Positions 28,037 to 37,363 are shown, counted from the stretch's first letter. The stretch: 64,000 nt of DNA from Bacteroidales bacterium (GCA_021647205.1 JAKIVD010000003.1:1-64000); one strand, 5' to 3'. Numbers and translations are program-made. The notes: generated by a model not told the origin, from the letters alone.

Positions 28037-29533
28037 ATGATAAAAAAATACGACATCGTTATTATCGGTGCCGGACTGGGCGGCCTGCAATGTGGGGCCA
28101 TACTCAGCAACAAAGGTTTCAGTGTGTGTGTACTTGAAAAAAACAGGTTTATCGGTGGGACATTACAAACCTTCCCCCGAAGGGGATGCGATTTCAGTAC
28201 CGGAATGCACTACATCGGGAGCCTTGACAAGGGGCAGATGCTTCACCGCATATTTAAATATTTCAAGCTTTTCGACGGTATTGAATACAAAAGGCTAAAC
28301 GACGACGGTTTTGAGATTTTTAATATTGCAGGAAAAGAATACAAGTATGCACAGGGGTTTGACGCGTGGCGCAGTCAAATGCACCACTACTTTCCGGCAG
28401 ATAAAAAAGCGATTGACAAATACATTGCCCGCATCAAAGCAACAGTTGATGCGCAGGATATTTATGTCCTGAAAGAACCTGGCAATGATGCCGTACAGAA
28501 CAAGGATTACCTGAAGGTAAATGCCTTCCGCGAGATTCAATCGCTTACAACAAACAAAGAATTGCAAAATGTGCTGGGCGCACTTAATTTTGTTTATGCC
28601 GGCGATAAGGAGACCACCCCCTTTTATGTTCACGCACTTATCAACAATTATTTTATCAACAGTTCCTACCGTGTGGTGGGCAAAAGCGACCAGGTTGCCA
28701 ATGCACTGGCCGATACGATTCAAAAGAACGGCGGCGAAGTGCTCACGGGTAAAAAGGCCAGTCAATTTGTTTTTGAAGGAGACAAAATGGTCGCCCTAGA
28801 AACGGCTGACGGTGAGCGTTTTTATGCCGGGGATTTTATTTCCAATGTACACCCTGCCGCCACCATGGACATGCTTGCAACGGGCCGCATTAAAAAGTCT
28901 TTCAGGAACCGGATGAATAAGTTGCCCAGCACCCATTCTGCTTTCGGGCTTCACCTGAACCTTAAAAAAGACAGTGTAAAATATTTTAATTACAACTACC
29001 AGTATTTTAAGCATGGCGATGTTTGGTTCGCCTCTGCCTACAACGAAAAAAAATGGCCGGAGCACTATTTTCTGCACACTTCACCCCTTACCGGTAATGA
29101 CGAATACGTGAGTTGCGTTGGTCTTCTCACCCACATGAGGTTTGAAGAAGTGGAACAATGGGCACAGCTCCCCATTAACAACAGGGGGAAAGACTATGAA
29201 GCGTGGAAACAGGAAAAGTCGGAGAAAATGATTGAACTTGTGGGACAACAATTTCCTGAAATAAAAGAAAACATAGTGGCGCACACGGCCTCAACACCCT
29301 TAACTTACCGCGACTACATAGGCACCCACGATGGTTCGATGTACGGCACATCGCGTGATTACCGCAATCCGATGGGCTCTTACGTCTCGCCCCGGACAAA
29401 AATCCCCAACCTCTATTTTACAGGCCAAAACCTGAATTTGCATGGCATGCTGGGCGTGAGCCTGAGTTCGCTGCTTACCTGTGGTGAGTTTGTCAGTTTG
29501 CGTGAACTAATCAACGAAATTAACAATGCCTGA
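28037..29533 (+). CDS. FAD-dependent oxidoreductase, phytoene desaturase/CrtISO-like
   Basis: 498 aa. N-terminal dinucleotide-binding motif IIGAGLGGLQCGAILSNKGF and the following Glu-Lys (VLEKN) at the strand 2 end, as in the carotenoid desaturase/isomerase and retinol saturase family; C-terminal FAD motif NLYFTGQNLNLHGMLGVSLSSL. Members act on polyene chains or related lipids, and homologues sit in aryl-polyene/flexirubin loci. Here it overlaps the C45 gene by 8 nt, so the two are coupled. A role in oxidising or isomerising the polyene is inferred from context. Confidence 0.78.
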   Translation: MIKKYDIVIIGAGLGGLQCGAILSNKGFSVCVLEKNRFIGGTLQTFPRRGCDFSTGMHYIGSLDKGQMLHRIFKYFKLFDGIEYKRLNDDGFEIFNIAGKEYKYAQGFDAWRSQMHHYFPADKKAIDKYIARIKATVDAQDIYVLKEPGNDAVQNKDYLKVNAFREIQSLTTNKELQNVLGALNFVYAGDKETTPFYVHALINNYFINSSYRVVGKSDQVANALADTIQKNGGEVLTGKKASQFVFEGDKMVALETADGERFYAGDFISNVHPAATMDMLATGRIKKSFRNRMNKLPSTHSAFGLHLNLKKDSVKYFNYNYQYFKHGDVWFASAYNEKKWPEHYFLHTSPLTGNDEYVSCVGLLTHMRFEEVEQWAQLPINNRGKDYEAWKQEKSEKMIELVGQQFPEIKENIVAHTASTPLTYRDYIGTHDGSMYGTSRDYRNPMGSYVSPRTKIPNLYFTGQNLNLHGMLGVSLSSLLTCGEFVSLRELINEINNA

Positions 29534-31223
29534 ACGAAAAAGAAAAAAAGGCCGGGGGCTGCGCAACTTTTTTATCGGGCTGCTGCTTGTTGCAGGTGTT
29601 TTTACGGGCTACTTTATCTGGGACACCAAACTGGTACCACCTGAGGTTGCTGACAAATCAATACTCAACAACAAGCGGCAAAACCCAGCCCCAGGTTTCT
29701 ATGTTTTCGATAACAACCGCCTAAAAAAAAACAAATATGGCCTGTGGGAAATGTACCTCGAGGGAAACCCGTTCGAAATGGGTGTAGCCAACGGAAAACT
29801 CACCAGGGAACTGATCAAAATCCAGGAAGACGCTTTCGTGGAACAGATTAGCGAACTGGTCCCCTCCCCCGCCTGGCTGAAGTTTCTCAAGTATTTTATC
29901 GCCTGGTTTAACCGCGACATCGACGAGAACATTAGCCCCGAATACCAACGTGAAATTTATGGTGTTTCTTTTTCGGCGGCAGACGGATACGAATACATCG
30001 GCAGCAATTACGAACGGATGCTGAACTACCATGCGGCCCACGACATTGGCCATGCGCTGAAAGACCTGGCACTGGTGGGCTGCACTTCATTTGCAACCAA
30101 CCTCCACCATGCTGACAACACCTTAATCGTAGGCCGGAATTTCGATTTCTTCGTGAATGATGACTTTGCCCGCAACAAGATTGTGGCTTTTGTCGCCCCT
30201 GAGAAGGGGCATAAATTCATGTACATCACCTGGGCAAGTATGATCGGGGTAGTATCGGGAATGAATGAAAAGGGACTAACGGTAACCATTAATGCGGCCA
30301 AATCGGACATTCCGGGCTCGGCCGCCACACCCATCTCCATCCTTGCGAGAGAGATACTGCAATATGCCGGGAACATTAAGGAAGCCATTGCCATTTCCAA
30401 AAAACGGAAGACCTTTGTTTCCGAGTCCATCCTCATTGGTTCGGCTGCCGACAACGACGCCGTTATTATTGAGAAATCACCAGCCAAACAAGGATTGTTT
30501 ACGACCACCAAAGGCTTCATGGTTTGTGCCAACCATTTTCAGAGCGAAACCTTCTCCATGGACAAAAACAACCTTGAATACATGGAGGAATCAGCTTCGA
30601 CATATCGCCAACAGCGTTGTGAACAACTCCTCCTCGAAAGCGACTCCATCGGTTACCTTCGCAGCGCAGCAATTTTACGCGATCACAAAGGACTGGATGG
30701 AGAGAATATCGGCATTGGGAACGAAAAGACCATGGCACAAATGATTTCGCACCACAGCATGATCTTTATGCCCAAAAAACTGGAAGTTTGGATTTCAACC
30801 AGCCCCTACCAACTGGGGAAATACCTGGCCTACAAACTGGATGATGTTTTCAGTTCTTTCCCCCTGTTAAGTTCTCCCGGACAGCTTTACGACACCTTAT
30901 TTACTATCGATGAAGACCCCTTTCTGCACAGCAGTGCATACACCGATTTCATTGCTTACCGAAAGCTGCGCAAGCAACTCGGCAAACACATCGAAGAAAA
31001 ATCCCGCATCGACAGGGAAGACGAATTCATCAAACAGTTCACCCGGCTCAACCCCGGTTATTTTGAAGGTTTCATGCTTGCAGGCAACTACTATTATAAT
31101 CTTGGGGAGTATGAAAAAGCCAAACGGTTCTACACTGTGGCCATGGGCAAGGAGTTTGAGAACCTGGCCTTCCAGAGAATGGTAAGGAATCGGTTGAAAG
31201 AATTAAAAAGCAGAAATAAATAA
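29526..31223 (+). CDS. Membrane-anchored C45-family (acyl-CoA:6-APA acyltransferase-like) Ntn hydrolase
   Basis: 565 aa. One N-terminal membrane anchor (NFFIGLLLVAGVFTGYFIW), then a C45/phospholipase-B-like Ntn domain. The nucleophile would be Cys186 in LVGCTSFATN, followed by NTLIVGRNFDF, the typical pattern in this family. Self-cleavage before the Cys would release about 185 residues, an unusually long pro-part. The C-terminus (about 510-565) has a TPR-like helical pair (AGNYYYNLGEYEKAKRFY). Such enzymes cleave or form amide or ester bonds with acyl chains; homologues occur in flexirubin loci, so ester or amide formation at the envelope is a reasonable guess. Confidence 0.75.
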   Translation: MPERKRKKGRGLRNFFIGLLLVAGVFTGYFIWDTKLVPPEVADKSILNNKRQNPAPGFYVFDNNRLKKNKYGLWEMYLEGNPFEMGVANGKLTRELIKIQEDAFVEQISELVPSPAWLKFLKYFIAWFNRDIDENISPEYQREIYGVSFSAADGYEYIGSNYERMLNYHAAHDIGHALKDLALVGCTSFATNLHHADNTLIVGRNFDFFVNDDFARNKIVAFVAPEKGHKFMYITWASMIGVVSGMNEKGLTVTINAAKSDIPGSAATPISILAREILQYAGNIKEAIAISKKRKTFVSESILIGSAADNDAVIIEKSPAKQGLFTTTKGFMVCANHFQSETFSMDKNNLEYMEESASTYRQQRCEQLLLESDSIGYLRSAAILRDHKGLDGENIGIGNEKTMAQMISHHSMIFMPKKLEVWISTSPYQLGKYLAYKLDDVFSSFPLLSSPGQLYDTLFTIDEDPFLHSSAYTDFIAYRKLRKQLGKHIEEKSRIDREDEFIKQFTRLNPGYFEGFMLAGNYYYNLGEYEKAKRFYTVAMGKEFENLAFQRMVRNRLKELKSRNK

Positions 31224-31271
31224 TACGGAGAAAACAACGCGCCTCACTGCACGGCCACAAAAAAACAAAAA

Positions 31272-32561
31272 GTGTACATCCCTGAAATAGAAAAAAAACC
31301 GTTAAAGCAGATCAGGGCCTATCAGGAAAACCGCCTCCCTGACTTGTTGGAATACTTAAATACGAATTCAGCATTTTATCAGCGGCTTTTCAGGAACAAC
31401 AATATCTGCATCGATAAAATAAGAACCCTCGAAGACCTCACCAAAATCCCGGTAACAACAAAAGACGATCTCCAAAAACACAAGGATGATTTTTTATGTG
31501 TACCGAAAAACAAAATTATTGACTTCGTAACCACCTCGGGTACCCTGGGCGAGCCGGTTACTTTTGCAATGACCCACAATGACCTCGACCGGCTGGCTTA
31601 CAACGAATACATTTCTTTTAGCTGCGCCAACACAACTTCCGACGATATTTTTCAACTGATGGTTACCCTCGACAAGCGCTTTATGGCTGGAATGGCTTAC
31701 TTTCTGGGCTTGCGAAAACTGGGGGCCGGCATTGTTCGTACCGGACCCGGTTTACCGGAATCACAGTTTGAGTCGATCAAAATATTTTCGCCTACAGGCC
31801 TGGTTACCATCCCCTCCTTCCTGCTCAAGCTGACTGACTATGCCGTTATTAACCAAATAGAGCTCAACAGTACCGGAGTAAAAAAAGCAATTTGCATTGG
31901 TGAGCCCATCCGCAATCCCGATTTCAGCCTCAACACGCTGGGGAAAAGAATAACCGCTAAATGGGACCTCCGGCTTTATTCAACTTACGCATCCACCGAA
32001 ATGGGAACGGCTTTTACCGAGTGTGAGGCAGCTTGTGGCGGACACCACCATCCCGAAATGATTATTGTTGAGTTTTTGGACGAAAACAACCTCCCCGTCA
32101 AAGAAGGTGAAGCCGGGGAAGTTACCATTACAAGCCTGGGGGTTGAAGGCATGCCATTGTTGCGTTTCAAAACAGGCGACATTTGTTATCACCACAGCGA
32201 GGCCTGTAGCTGCGGACGGAATACCCTGCGGCTGGGGCCGGTTATCGGACGCAAACAACAAATGATCAAGCTGAAAGGGACGACCCTTTACCCACAGGCC
32301 ATCTATGAGGTGCTGAACGGAATCGAATCCCTCGAAAACTACATCATCGAGGTCAGCACGAATAAACTCGGAACTGACGAAGTGTTGATAAAAGCCGCTT
32401 GCAAAACCATTGACACAAACCTGGAAAACAGTATCAAGAACCACTTCAGGGCAAAACTGAGGGTAACCCCAAAAATACAATTTTATTCAATTGATGAAAT
32501 TTTGAAGCAACAAATGCACGGGACGGCTAGAAAACCTGTTATTTTTGCCGACAAAAGATAA
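31272..32561 (+). CDS. PaaK-like AMP-forming carboxylate ligase
   Basis: 429 aa, phenylacetate-CoA-ligase-type adenylating enzyme. Motifs: TTSGTLGEPVTF (phosphate-binding loop, near residue 78), LYSTYASTEMGTAF (adenine-binding), FKTGDI (hinge Asp) and KLKGTTLYP. Cys/His pairs in TECEAACGGHHHPE and HSEACSCGRN suggest the structural zinc site of this family. In flexirubin and aryl-polyene loci such a ligase loads the aromatic starter acid (for example 4-coumarate) onto ACP or CoA; here that is inferred from neighbours. Start is GTG at 31272. No ammonia-lyase that would make the starter is present in the window. Confidence 0.8.
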   Translation: MYIPEIEKKPLKQIRAYQENRLPDLLEYLNTNSAFYQRLFRNNNICIDKIRTLEDLTKIPVTTKDDLQKHKDDFLCVPKNKIIDFVTTSGTLGEPVTFAMTHNDLDRLAYNEYISFSCANTTSDDIFQLMVTLDKRFMAGMAYFLGLRKLGAGIVRTGPGLPESQFESIKIFSPTGLVTIPSFLLKLTDYAVINQIELNSTGVKKAICIGEPIRNPDFSLNTLGKRITAKWDLRLYSTYASTEMGTAFTECEAACGGHHHPEMIIVEFLDENNLPVKEGEAGEVTITSLGVEGMPLLRFKTGDICYHHSEACSCGRNTLRLGPVIGRKQQMIKLKGTTLYPQAIYEVLNGIESLENYIIEVSTNKLGTDEVLIKAACKTIDTNLENSIKNHFRAKLRVTPKIQFYSIDEILKQQMHGTARKPVIFADKR

Positions 32562-32579
32562 ACCTGAAAACTGATTGAA

Positions 32580-33182
32580 ATGAAAAAATTAATTTTATCC
32601 GCAACCATTGTATTTTTTTCATCTGCTTGGCTTCGGGCACAAACGGCAGAAGATGTTTATAAGGCTGAAACAGCAAGTTGGTACGGACTTGACTACACCC
32701 ATGCTTATTTTATCACAACTTTTGATTTTCCGGACCCCTACGACCTGAAATCAAAGTTCAGGGCATGGAATGAGTTGGTGCTGATGGAAAGTGAAAAATA
32801 TAACCTGGACAAGTTCTTTAATAAGGAGGTCATCCCAAACATTGATATGATAAATAAACGCAACGACAAAATCAAACTGAAAGGGCGTATCACTGATGAT
32901 GATTTTCTGTCTTCCCACCTTGACAGGGAAAAAATCCGGGAAATAGTCTTCAGCTACAATACTGAAGACGACGAACCCGGCATTGGCCTGGTATTTATCG
33001 TTGAAAGCCTCAGCAAACCAAATGTAAAAGGTGCTTATTGGGTAACTTTCTTCGATATCAAAAGCAGAAAGGTAATCACCACCGAAAGGTTTCTTGGTAA
33101 AGCAGGCGGCTTCGGCTTGCGTAATTACTGGGCCAAGTCATATTTTAATGTGATGGTTGAAGCTGGAAAAGAATACCAATAA
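32580..33182 (+). CDS. Small secreted protein of unknown function, paralogue of the 26958 gene
   Basis: 200 aa with signal peptide KKLILSATIVFFSSAWLRAQ. It corresponds to the C-terminal region of the protein at 26958, sharing the start (WYGLDYTHAYF), the central acidic stretch and VTFFDIKSRKVITTERFLGKAGG near the end, but lacking that protein's N-terminal beta domain. It follows the ligase gene by 18 nt, so it is probably in the same transcript as the oxidoreductase-C45-ligase group. Function unknown; secretion to the periplasm or beyond is predicted. Confidence 0.7.
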   Translation: MKKLILSATIVFFSSAWLRAQTAEDVYKAETASWYGLDYTHAYFITTFDFPDPYDLKSKFRAWNELVLMESEKYNLDKFFNKEVIPNIDMINKRNDKIKLKGRITDDDFLSSHLDREKIREIVFSYNTEDDEPGIGLVFIVESLSKPNVKGAYWVTFFDIKSRKVITTERFLGKAGGFGLRNYWAKSYFNVMVEAGKEYQ

Positions 33183-33254
33183 AAGACCGTCCCCCCGAAA
33201 AGCATATTTCCACCCGCCCGCATTTGATTGCGCACACCAATCTGCCGGAATTTG

Positions 33255-33262
33255 TATTTTTG
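33255..33262 (+). promoter_or_regulatory. -7 promoter box for the YCII-domain gene
   Basis: TATTTTTG matches TAnnTTTG, 23 nt before the ATG. Confidence 0.5.
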
Positions 33263-33285
33263 CACCCTAATTAAAGACCAGACCC

Positions 33286-33948
33286 ATGATTAAAAATCTT
33301 TTTGTCCTTTTCGCCATGGTTTTTATTGTTGGTGGTACAACAGCACAAACCAACGACAACCTCTTCTTTGTTTTTTTGAATGCCAATCCTGACAGGGAGT
33401 TGCTCAGTGAAGGTGATGCAGAAGCAGTTCAGGCAGCGCACCTGCGAAATACAGACAAACTGGCCGGGGAAGGAAAGCTCCTTGCCGGCGGCCCGTTTGA
33501 AGATGGCGGTGGAATGTTTATCCTTCGCGCAAAAAGCATGGAGCAGGCAAAAACCATTGTACAAACCGACCCCGCCGTACAGGCCAACCGGTTCGACATT
33601 GCAATACATGCTTTTTCCCTTGCCATAGGTGATATGTGTGAAACTGAAGAACCCTATGAAATGGTCAACTATCAAATGGTTATTTTCTCAAGCAATGCCG
33701 GGGACAACGAACAGGCGCACCAACTAAGTTATGATACCAGGGTATTTATGGCCGAACTGAACGCCAAAAAACAAAATATTGTTGCACAGGGATACTTCGA
33801 CGGACAAACCGAAGGTGTCTTGATCCTGAATGTAAAAGACGCCGGTGCAGCTGCAAAAATTTTCAGGAAACACCCCGCGGCCAGGGCCGGGTTGATGACC
33901 TATGAGGTCAAAACAATCTGGATTGCCAAAGGGACTTTCTGCGAATAA
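33286..33948 (+). CDS. Exported protein with two YCII-related domains
   Basis: 220 aa. Signal peptide KNLFVLFAMVFIVGGTTAQ, then a clear YCII-like domain (about 25-112: HLRNTDKLAGEGKLLAGGPFEDGGGMFIL, with DP and the small loop) and a second, more diverged copy (about 120-215: VFMAELNAKKQNIVAQGYFDGQTEGVLIL). YCII domains form dimeric ferredoxin-like folds with a conserved His-Asp pair, and most are cytoplasmic. A secreted tandem version is uncommon. A substrate cannot be named. Its own -7 box suggests separate expression. Confidence 0.75.
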   Translation: MIKNLFVLFAMVFIVGGTTAQTNDNLFFVFLNANPDRELLSEGDAEAVQAAHLRNTDKLAGEGKLLAGGPFEDGGGMFILRAKSMEQAKTIVQTDPAVQANRFDIAIHAFSLAIGDMCETEEPYEMVNYQMVIFSSNAGDNEQAHQLSYDTRVFMAELNAKKQNIVAQGYFDGQTEGVLILNVKDAGAAAKIFRKHPAARAGLMTYEVKTIWIAKGTFCE

Positions 33949-34126
33949 CTTTCCTTTCAGTTTTCCGGTTCCCTTCTGCTAAGCCCTGGCCCACAGACCG
34001 GAAGAGTATATTTCCCGACGGATTCTATTTACCGGAACGTCCTCCGGAAAGAAGCATACAGTAAACATATGTTTCCCTGTTTCATTTCCCTTCAAGTGCC
34101 CGGGGGGCAATTGTCGTTTATTATTC

Positions 34127-34134
34127 TATCTTTG
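34127..34134 (+). promoter_or_regulatory. -7 promoter box for the epimerase gene
   Basis: TATCTTTG matches TAnnTTTG, 41 nt before the TTG start at 34176. Confidence 0.5.
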
Positions 34135-34175
34135 CATTGACCAATAAATACAGAAGAAACTAAAAACCTTACAAG

Positions 34176-35108
34176 TTGAAGAATATTGTCATTTTCGGAG
34201 GAAGTGGCTTCATTGGAAGGCATTTAATGAACGAACTGGGGAAGGACTATCAATTTCTGGTTCTCAGCAGAGACCCCGCCAAACTCACGGTAGAATTACC
34301 GGCTAATGCCGAAGCAATCAAAATTAGTTTTTCCAACCGAAACAAACTTATCCCATATTTCGAGCAGGCTGACGGGATTGTGAACCTTGCCGGAGAAAAT
34401 GTCAGCGGGCGCTGGACAGAGGACAAAATGCGGGAAATCGAATACAGCCGAATGAAAATTGACCGCCTGATTCTGAATACGTTTGAAATGGCCAGGCATA
34501 ACATCCGTTTTGTCATCCAGGGTTCCGGCATGGGGGTTTATGGTTTCAGCCGCAATAAGATGGAAATCGATGAAGACGCAAAATTGGGCAGGCATGGTTT
34601 CCTGACGAAGATTGGCTACGCACATGAAAAATCGATGCGCCCCCTGCAGGACAAAACGCGCCTTGTTTATATCCGAACAGGAATCGTGCTGGATGGAAAA
34701 GAGGGTGCCCTGCCCAAAATGGCAAAGCCATTCAATTTTAAGCTCGGCGGCCCTTTGGGCAGTGGAAAGCAATGGAATTCGTGGATACACATTAAAGATG
34801 AAGTACGGGCCATCAGGTTCCTTATCGAAAACGAAACTTCCAAGGGCGCCTACAACCTTACCGCCCCCAATGCTGTCCGACAGGCAGAATTTGCACAATT
34901 GCTCGGGGAAGCCCTCGGTAAACCTTCTTTCCTCAGAAAACCCTCTTTTTTGCTGCGGATGATGCTTGGAAAAATGGCTGATGAGCTCATCTTAAGAGGC
35001 CTAAATATCAAACCCAAGCGACTGCTTGAAGAGGGTTTTACCTTCAACTTCAACACCCTCGAGGAAGCACTCTTGGATATTTACGGGAGCCATTCAACCC
35101 CAAAATGA
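34176..35108 (+). CDS. TIGR01777-family NAD(P)-dependent epimerase (SDR39U1-like)
   Basis: 310 aa, extended short-chain dehydrogenase fold. N-terminal Rossmann motif GGSGFIGRHL, VNLAGENVSGRW (a hallmark of the TIGR01777 family), and a C-terminal KPKRLLEEGFTFNF. The classical YxxxK pair is not obvious (GYAHEKSM), as in many of this family. Start is TTG at 34176 (MKNIVIFGG). Its stop overlaps the start of the yccF remnant by ATGA, showing that epimerase and yccF once formed a coupled pair. Cellular substrate unknown. Confidence 0.85.
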   Translation: MKNIVIFGGSGFIGRHLMNELGKDYQFLVLSRDPAKLTVELPANAEAIKISFSNRNKLIPYFEQADGIVNLAGENVSGRWTEDKMREIEYSRMKIDRLILNTFEMARHNIRFVIQGSGMGVYGFSRNKMEIDEDAKLGRHGFLTKIGYAHEKSMRPLQDKTRLVYIRTGIVLDGKEGALPKMAKPFNFKLGGPLGSGKQWNSWIHIKDEVRAIRFLIENETSKGAYNLTAPNAVRQAEFAQLLGEALGKPSFLRKPSFLLRMMLGKMADELILRGLNIKPKRLLEEGFTFNFNTLEEALLDIYGSHSTPK

Positions 35109-35191
35109 AAACCATTGGAAATATTATCTGGCTGGTATTTGGCGGCTTTGCGGTAGTATCCCAAAAAGTGTGTAATGCTCTTTTATTTTGA
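35105..35191 (+). pseudogene. Truncated yccF N-terminus
   Basis: The ATG at 35105 overlaps the epimerase stop (ATGA). The frame reads MKTIGNIIWLVFGGFAV, which matches the start of YccF-domain inner-membrane proteins, then departs to VSQKVCNALLF and stops at 35189-35191. About 17 of the expected ~130 residues remain. The break is followed by TCCCAAAAAGTGTGTAA, which resembles the terminal inverted repeats of IS256-type elements, but no transposase or second end is present. The following 156 bp is AT-rich and has no gene. Confidence 0.65.
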
Positions 35192-35347
35192 ATTGAAAGT
35201 TAAACAATATTTTTCTTTTCTTTTTTTTTTGAATGAATGGAAGTGAAGCGGAGGCGTAGCCGGAGCGAAGTGCCATACTCTTTTTTCATGGCGGTTTAGA
35301 CCTCTACCCACAAAAATGGTAGTAGAACCAAAGTTTACTTCTTTTAA

Positions 35348-37363
35348 TTAACGGTTCAGTGCCACTTTTTTGGTTACGATATTTTCATCAGTTTGAATGG
35401 TGATGAAATAAATGCCATTACTTAAACCAGACACATTGATGCTACCACCGGTGAAATCATCATATTGGGCAACTAAACTGCCCGTGGATGTATAAACGCC
35501 AACAGTTGCTTTTTCAAATCCGCTGATGTGTAAAATTCCTTTTGTAGGGTTGGGGTACAACTTCACTTTTGCAGCCAACGGGTTTTCAATTCCCTGGATA
35601 AGTGAGAAACTCATGGTGTATTGCTTGTGGGTAGCCAAATCTTCGGCAAAAACATCGATGGTTGTCGTGCCGGGAAGTTCGTTGGCCGGTACGATAACTA
35701 CCCTGGCATTCTCGTCAACGGCCTCGGCAGTTACTACCGGAACCTCTTCACTGCCTTCGGGTAATTCCATATAATAATCTAAGACGGCGGGATCAAAATC
35801 CGGTACCGGTGTGCCATCAACGCTCATGGAGTTAAGGTTGTCATCCGTAGCAAAAGCTGCGTTCTCAACGGAATAGATGGACTGATAAACCGCAGTAGAT
35901 GGCTGGTCCTGAACAATAACAATCACGCCGAGGTCGTCCCATTCTTCCACATTAGTGCCTGCCAGATCAACACTTTGGGTGTAGGTAACCGGCTCCCTGT
36001 CAGTAAAATCAGTTATTGTTCCATTGGCATCGGGCATCATTTTCATCATCACATGCTCGAATGAGGTTTCGCCGTTGTTACCCACATTTCCGGTGGTTTC
36101 GTACTCGAAAACAATCACCTGCACCATCCCGTTATCAAACCCGGCATAGGGTAAAACCGTTGTGGTTACGTCCATTACAGTTCCCGTTAAAGTATGTGAA
36201 GAAGCAATGGCAGCAAAGGAAGGGTTATCCATTGAGGCGCTAAAAAAGGAGTTCACCGCACCCATGTCAGTCGATACAAACTCGCCATCGCCAACCAGCC
36301 AGGGTACCCAGGTTACACCGTAATATCCCCGTCTCACACCACCTTCATCGGTATAGTAAGGGTCACCTGAACCGGGCCAGTTCATCTGATATTTTATCAA
36401 AGCGATATCGTCTTCGTTGGTATTGCACCAGGGAACAAACTGGGCATTAAATGAAGCGCAGGGTGCACAGGTTGAACTGGTAAATTCTTCAAAAAGAGGT
36501 GTTCTTTGTTCCGAAAAGCTGGCCACATTGATGCTCTTTGTCAGTGAGTCGTTGTCAGGATTGTTGTCGGGGGCGCCGTTAACATTGGCAATCCAAACAT
36601 CAAGTACATGGGGGCCGACCGGGAAATTGAAGAGATCGTTACAGCTGTAGTCGTAGCTGTCGCCTAAATCGAGGGAAAGCCCATCGAAAGAGGTGGTAAA
36701 AATATCACCCCCATCTACCTGCCAACTCACATCAACAGAGGTGACCTGGTTTGATCCTTTGTTATTGAATACTCCCGTTACCGGTGATGGCCCGTTCAGT
36801 ATAGAAGGTGTTGTGATCGATATCATCTGCGCATCAATTGCAAAAGGAATAAACAGTTCAATATCATCAACATACCAGTAATCCAGGTTATAGAAGTTCC
36901 CATCAAGGTAAAAACAAAACTGGAAATCTGATTGGCCCACATCGCTGTTTTCAATGGTAAGCATTTGATTTTCGGGACCTACATCACTGGTGGGATTAAT
37001 CTCCCAAACACTGGTCCATTCTCCGCCCTGCGAACGGGTGGCTACGCCCAATTTGGGTCCGGCTCCCGAATAATCATCGTAAAAATGACTAAAGGCGAGT
37101 GTAACCGAAGTCTCGCCGGTCAGGTCAACCGAAGGGGAAATTAAACGTGTTACCGCGATGTTTTGTGAATAAGTAAATTTTCCTTCAGGCGCTACACCAC
37201 CTGCATTTACAGAAGCAGAAGTGCTCCAGTTGGAAGCAAAGCCATCAATTGTCCACCCGGAGGGCGGCATCTGATTGGCACTAAAATCCTCATCAACAAA
37301 CGTTTGCGCATTTAAAAAGGATAGCGTTGCCAGAAAGGCAAAAAGTAAAGTAATTTTTTTCAT
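35348..37363 (-). CDS. T9SS-exported Omp28-like multi-domain protein
   Basis: 671 aa from the ATG at 37363 (MKKITLLFAFLATLSFLNAQ signal peptide). Domains: a choice-of-anchor/cleaved-adhesin-like sandwich (about 20-170; DEDFSANQMPPSGWTIDG), a CARDB-like domain (about 180-275), an Omp28/thioredoxin-like domain with CAPC in FEEFTSSTCAPCASFN (about 285-490), a cadherin-like sandwich (about 510-595) and a C-terminal T9SS type A sorting domain (KLYPNPTKGILHISGF ... GLSNGIYFITIQT). The sorting domain directs export through SprA and cell-surface attachment. The CxxC suggests redox or disulfide chemistry at the surface. On the minus strand, inside a plus-strand region. Confidence 0.82.
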   Translation of the reverse strand: MKKITLLFAFLATLSFLNAQTFVDEDFSANQMPPSGWTIDGFASNWSTSASVNAGGVAPEGKFTYSQNIAVTRLISPSVDLTGETSVTLAFSHFYDDYSGAGPKLGVATRSQGGEWTSVWEINPTSDVGPENQMLTIENSDVGQSDFQFCFYLDGNFYNLDYWYVDDIELFIPFAIDAQMISITTPSILNGPSPVTGVFNNKGSNQVTSVDVSWQVDGGDIFTTSFDGLSLDLGDSYDYSCNDLFNFPVGPHVLDVWIANVNGAPDNNPDNDSLTKSINVASFSEQRTPLFEEFTSSTCAPCASFNAQFVPWCNTNEDDIALIKYQMNWPGSGDPYYTDEGGVRRGYYGVTWVPWLVGDGEFVSTDMGAVNSFFSASMDNPSFAAIASSHTLTGTVMDVTTTVLPYAGFDNGMVQVIVFEYETTGNVGNNGETSFEHVMMKMMPDANGTITDFTDREPVTYTQSVDLAGTNVEEWDDLGVIVIVQDQPSTAVYQSIYSVENAAFATDDNLNSMSVDGTPVPDFDPAVLDYYMELPEGSEEVPVVTAEAVDENARVVIVPANELPGTTTIDVFAEDLATHKQYTMSFSLIQGIENPLAAKVKLYPNPTKGILHISGFEKATVGVYTSTGSLVAQYDDFTGGSINVSGLSNGIYFITIQTDENIVTKKVALNR

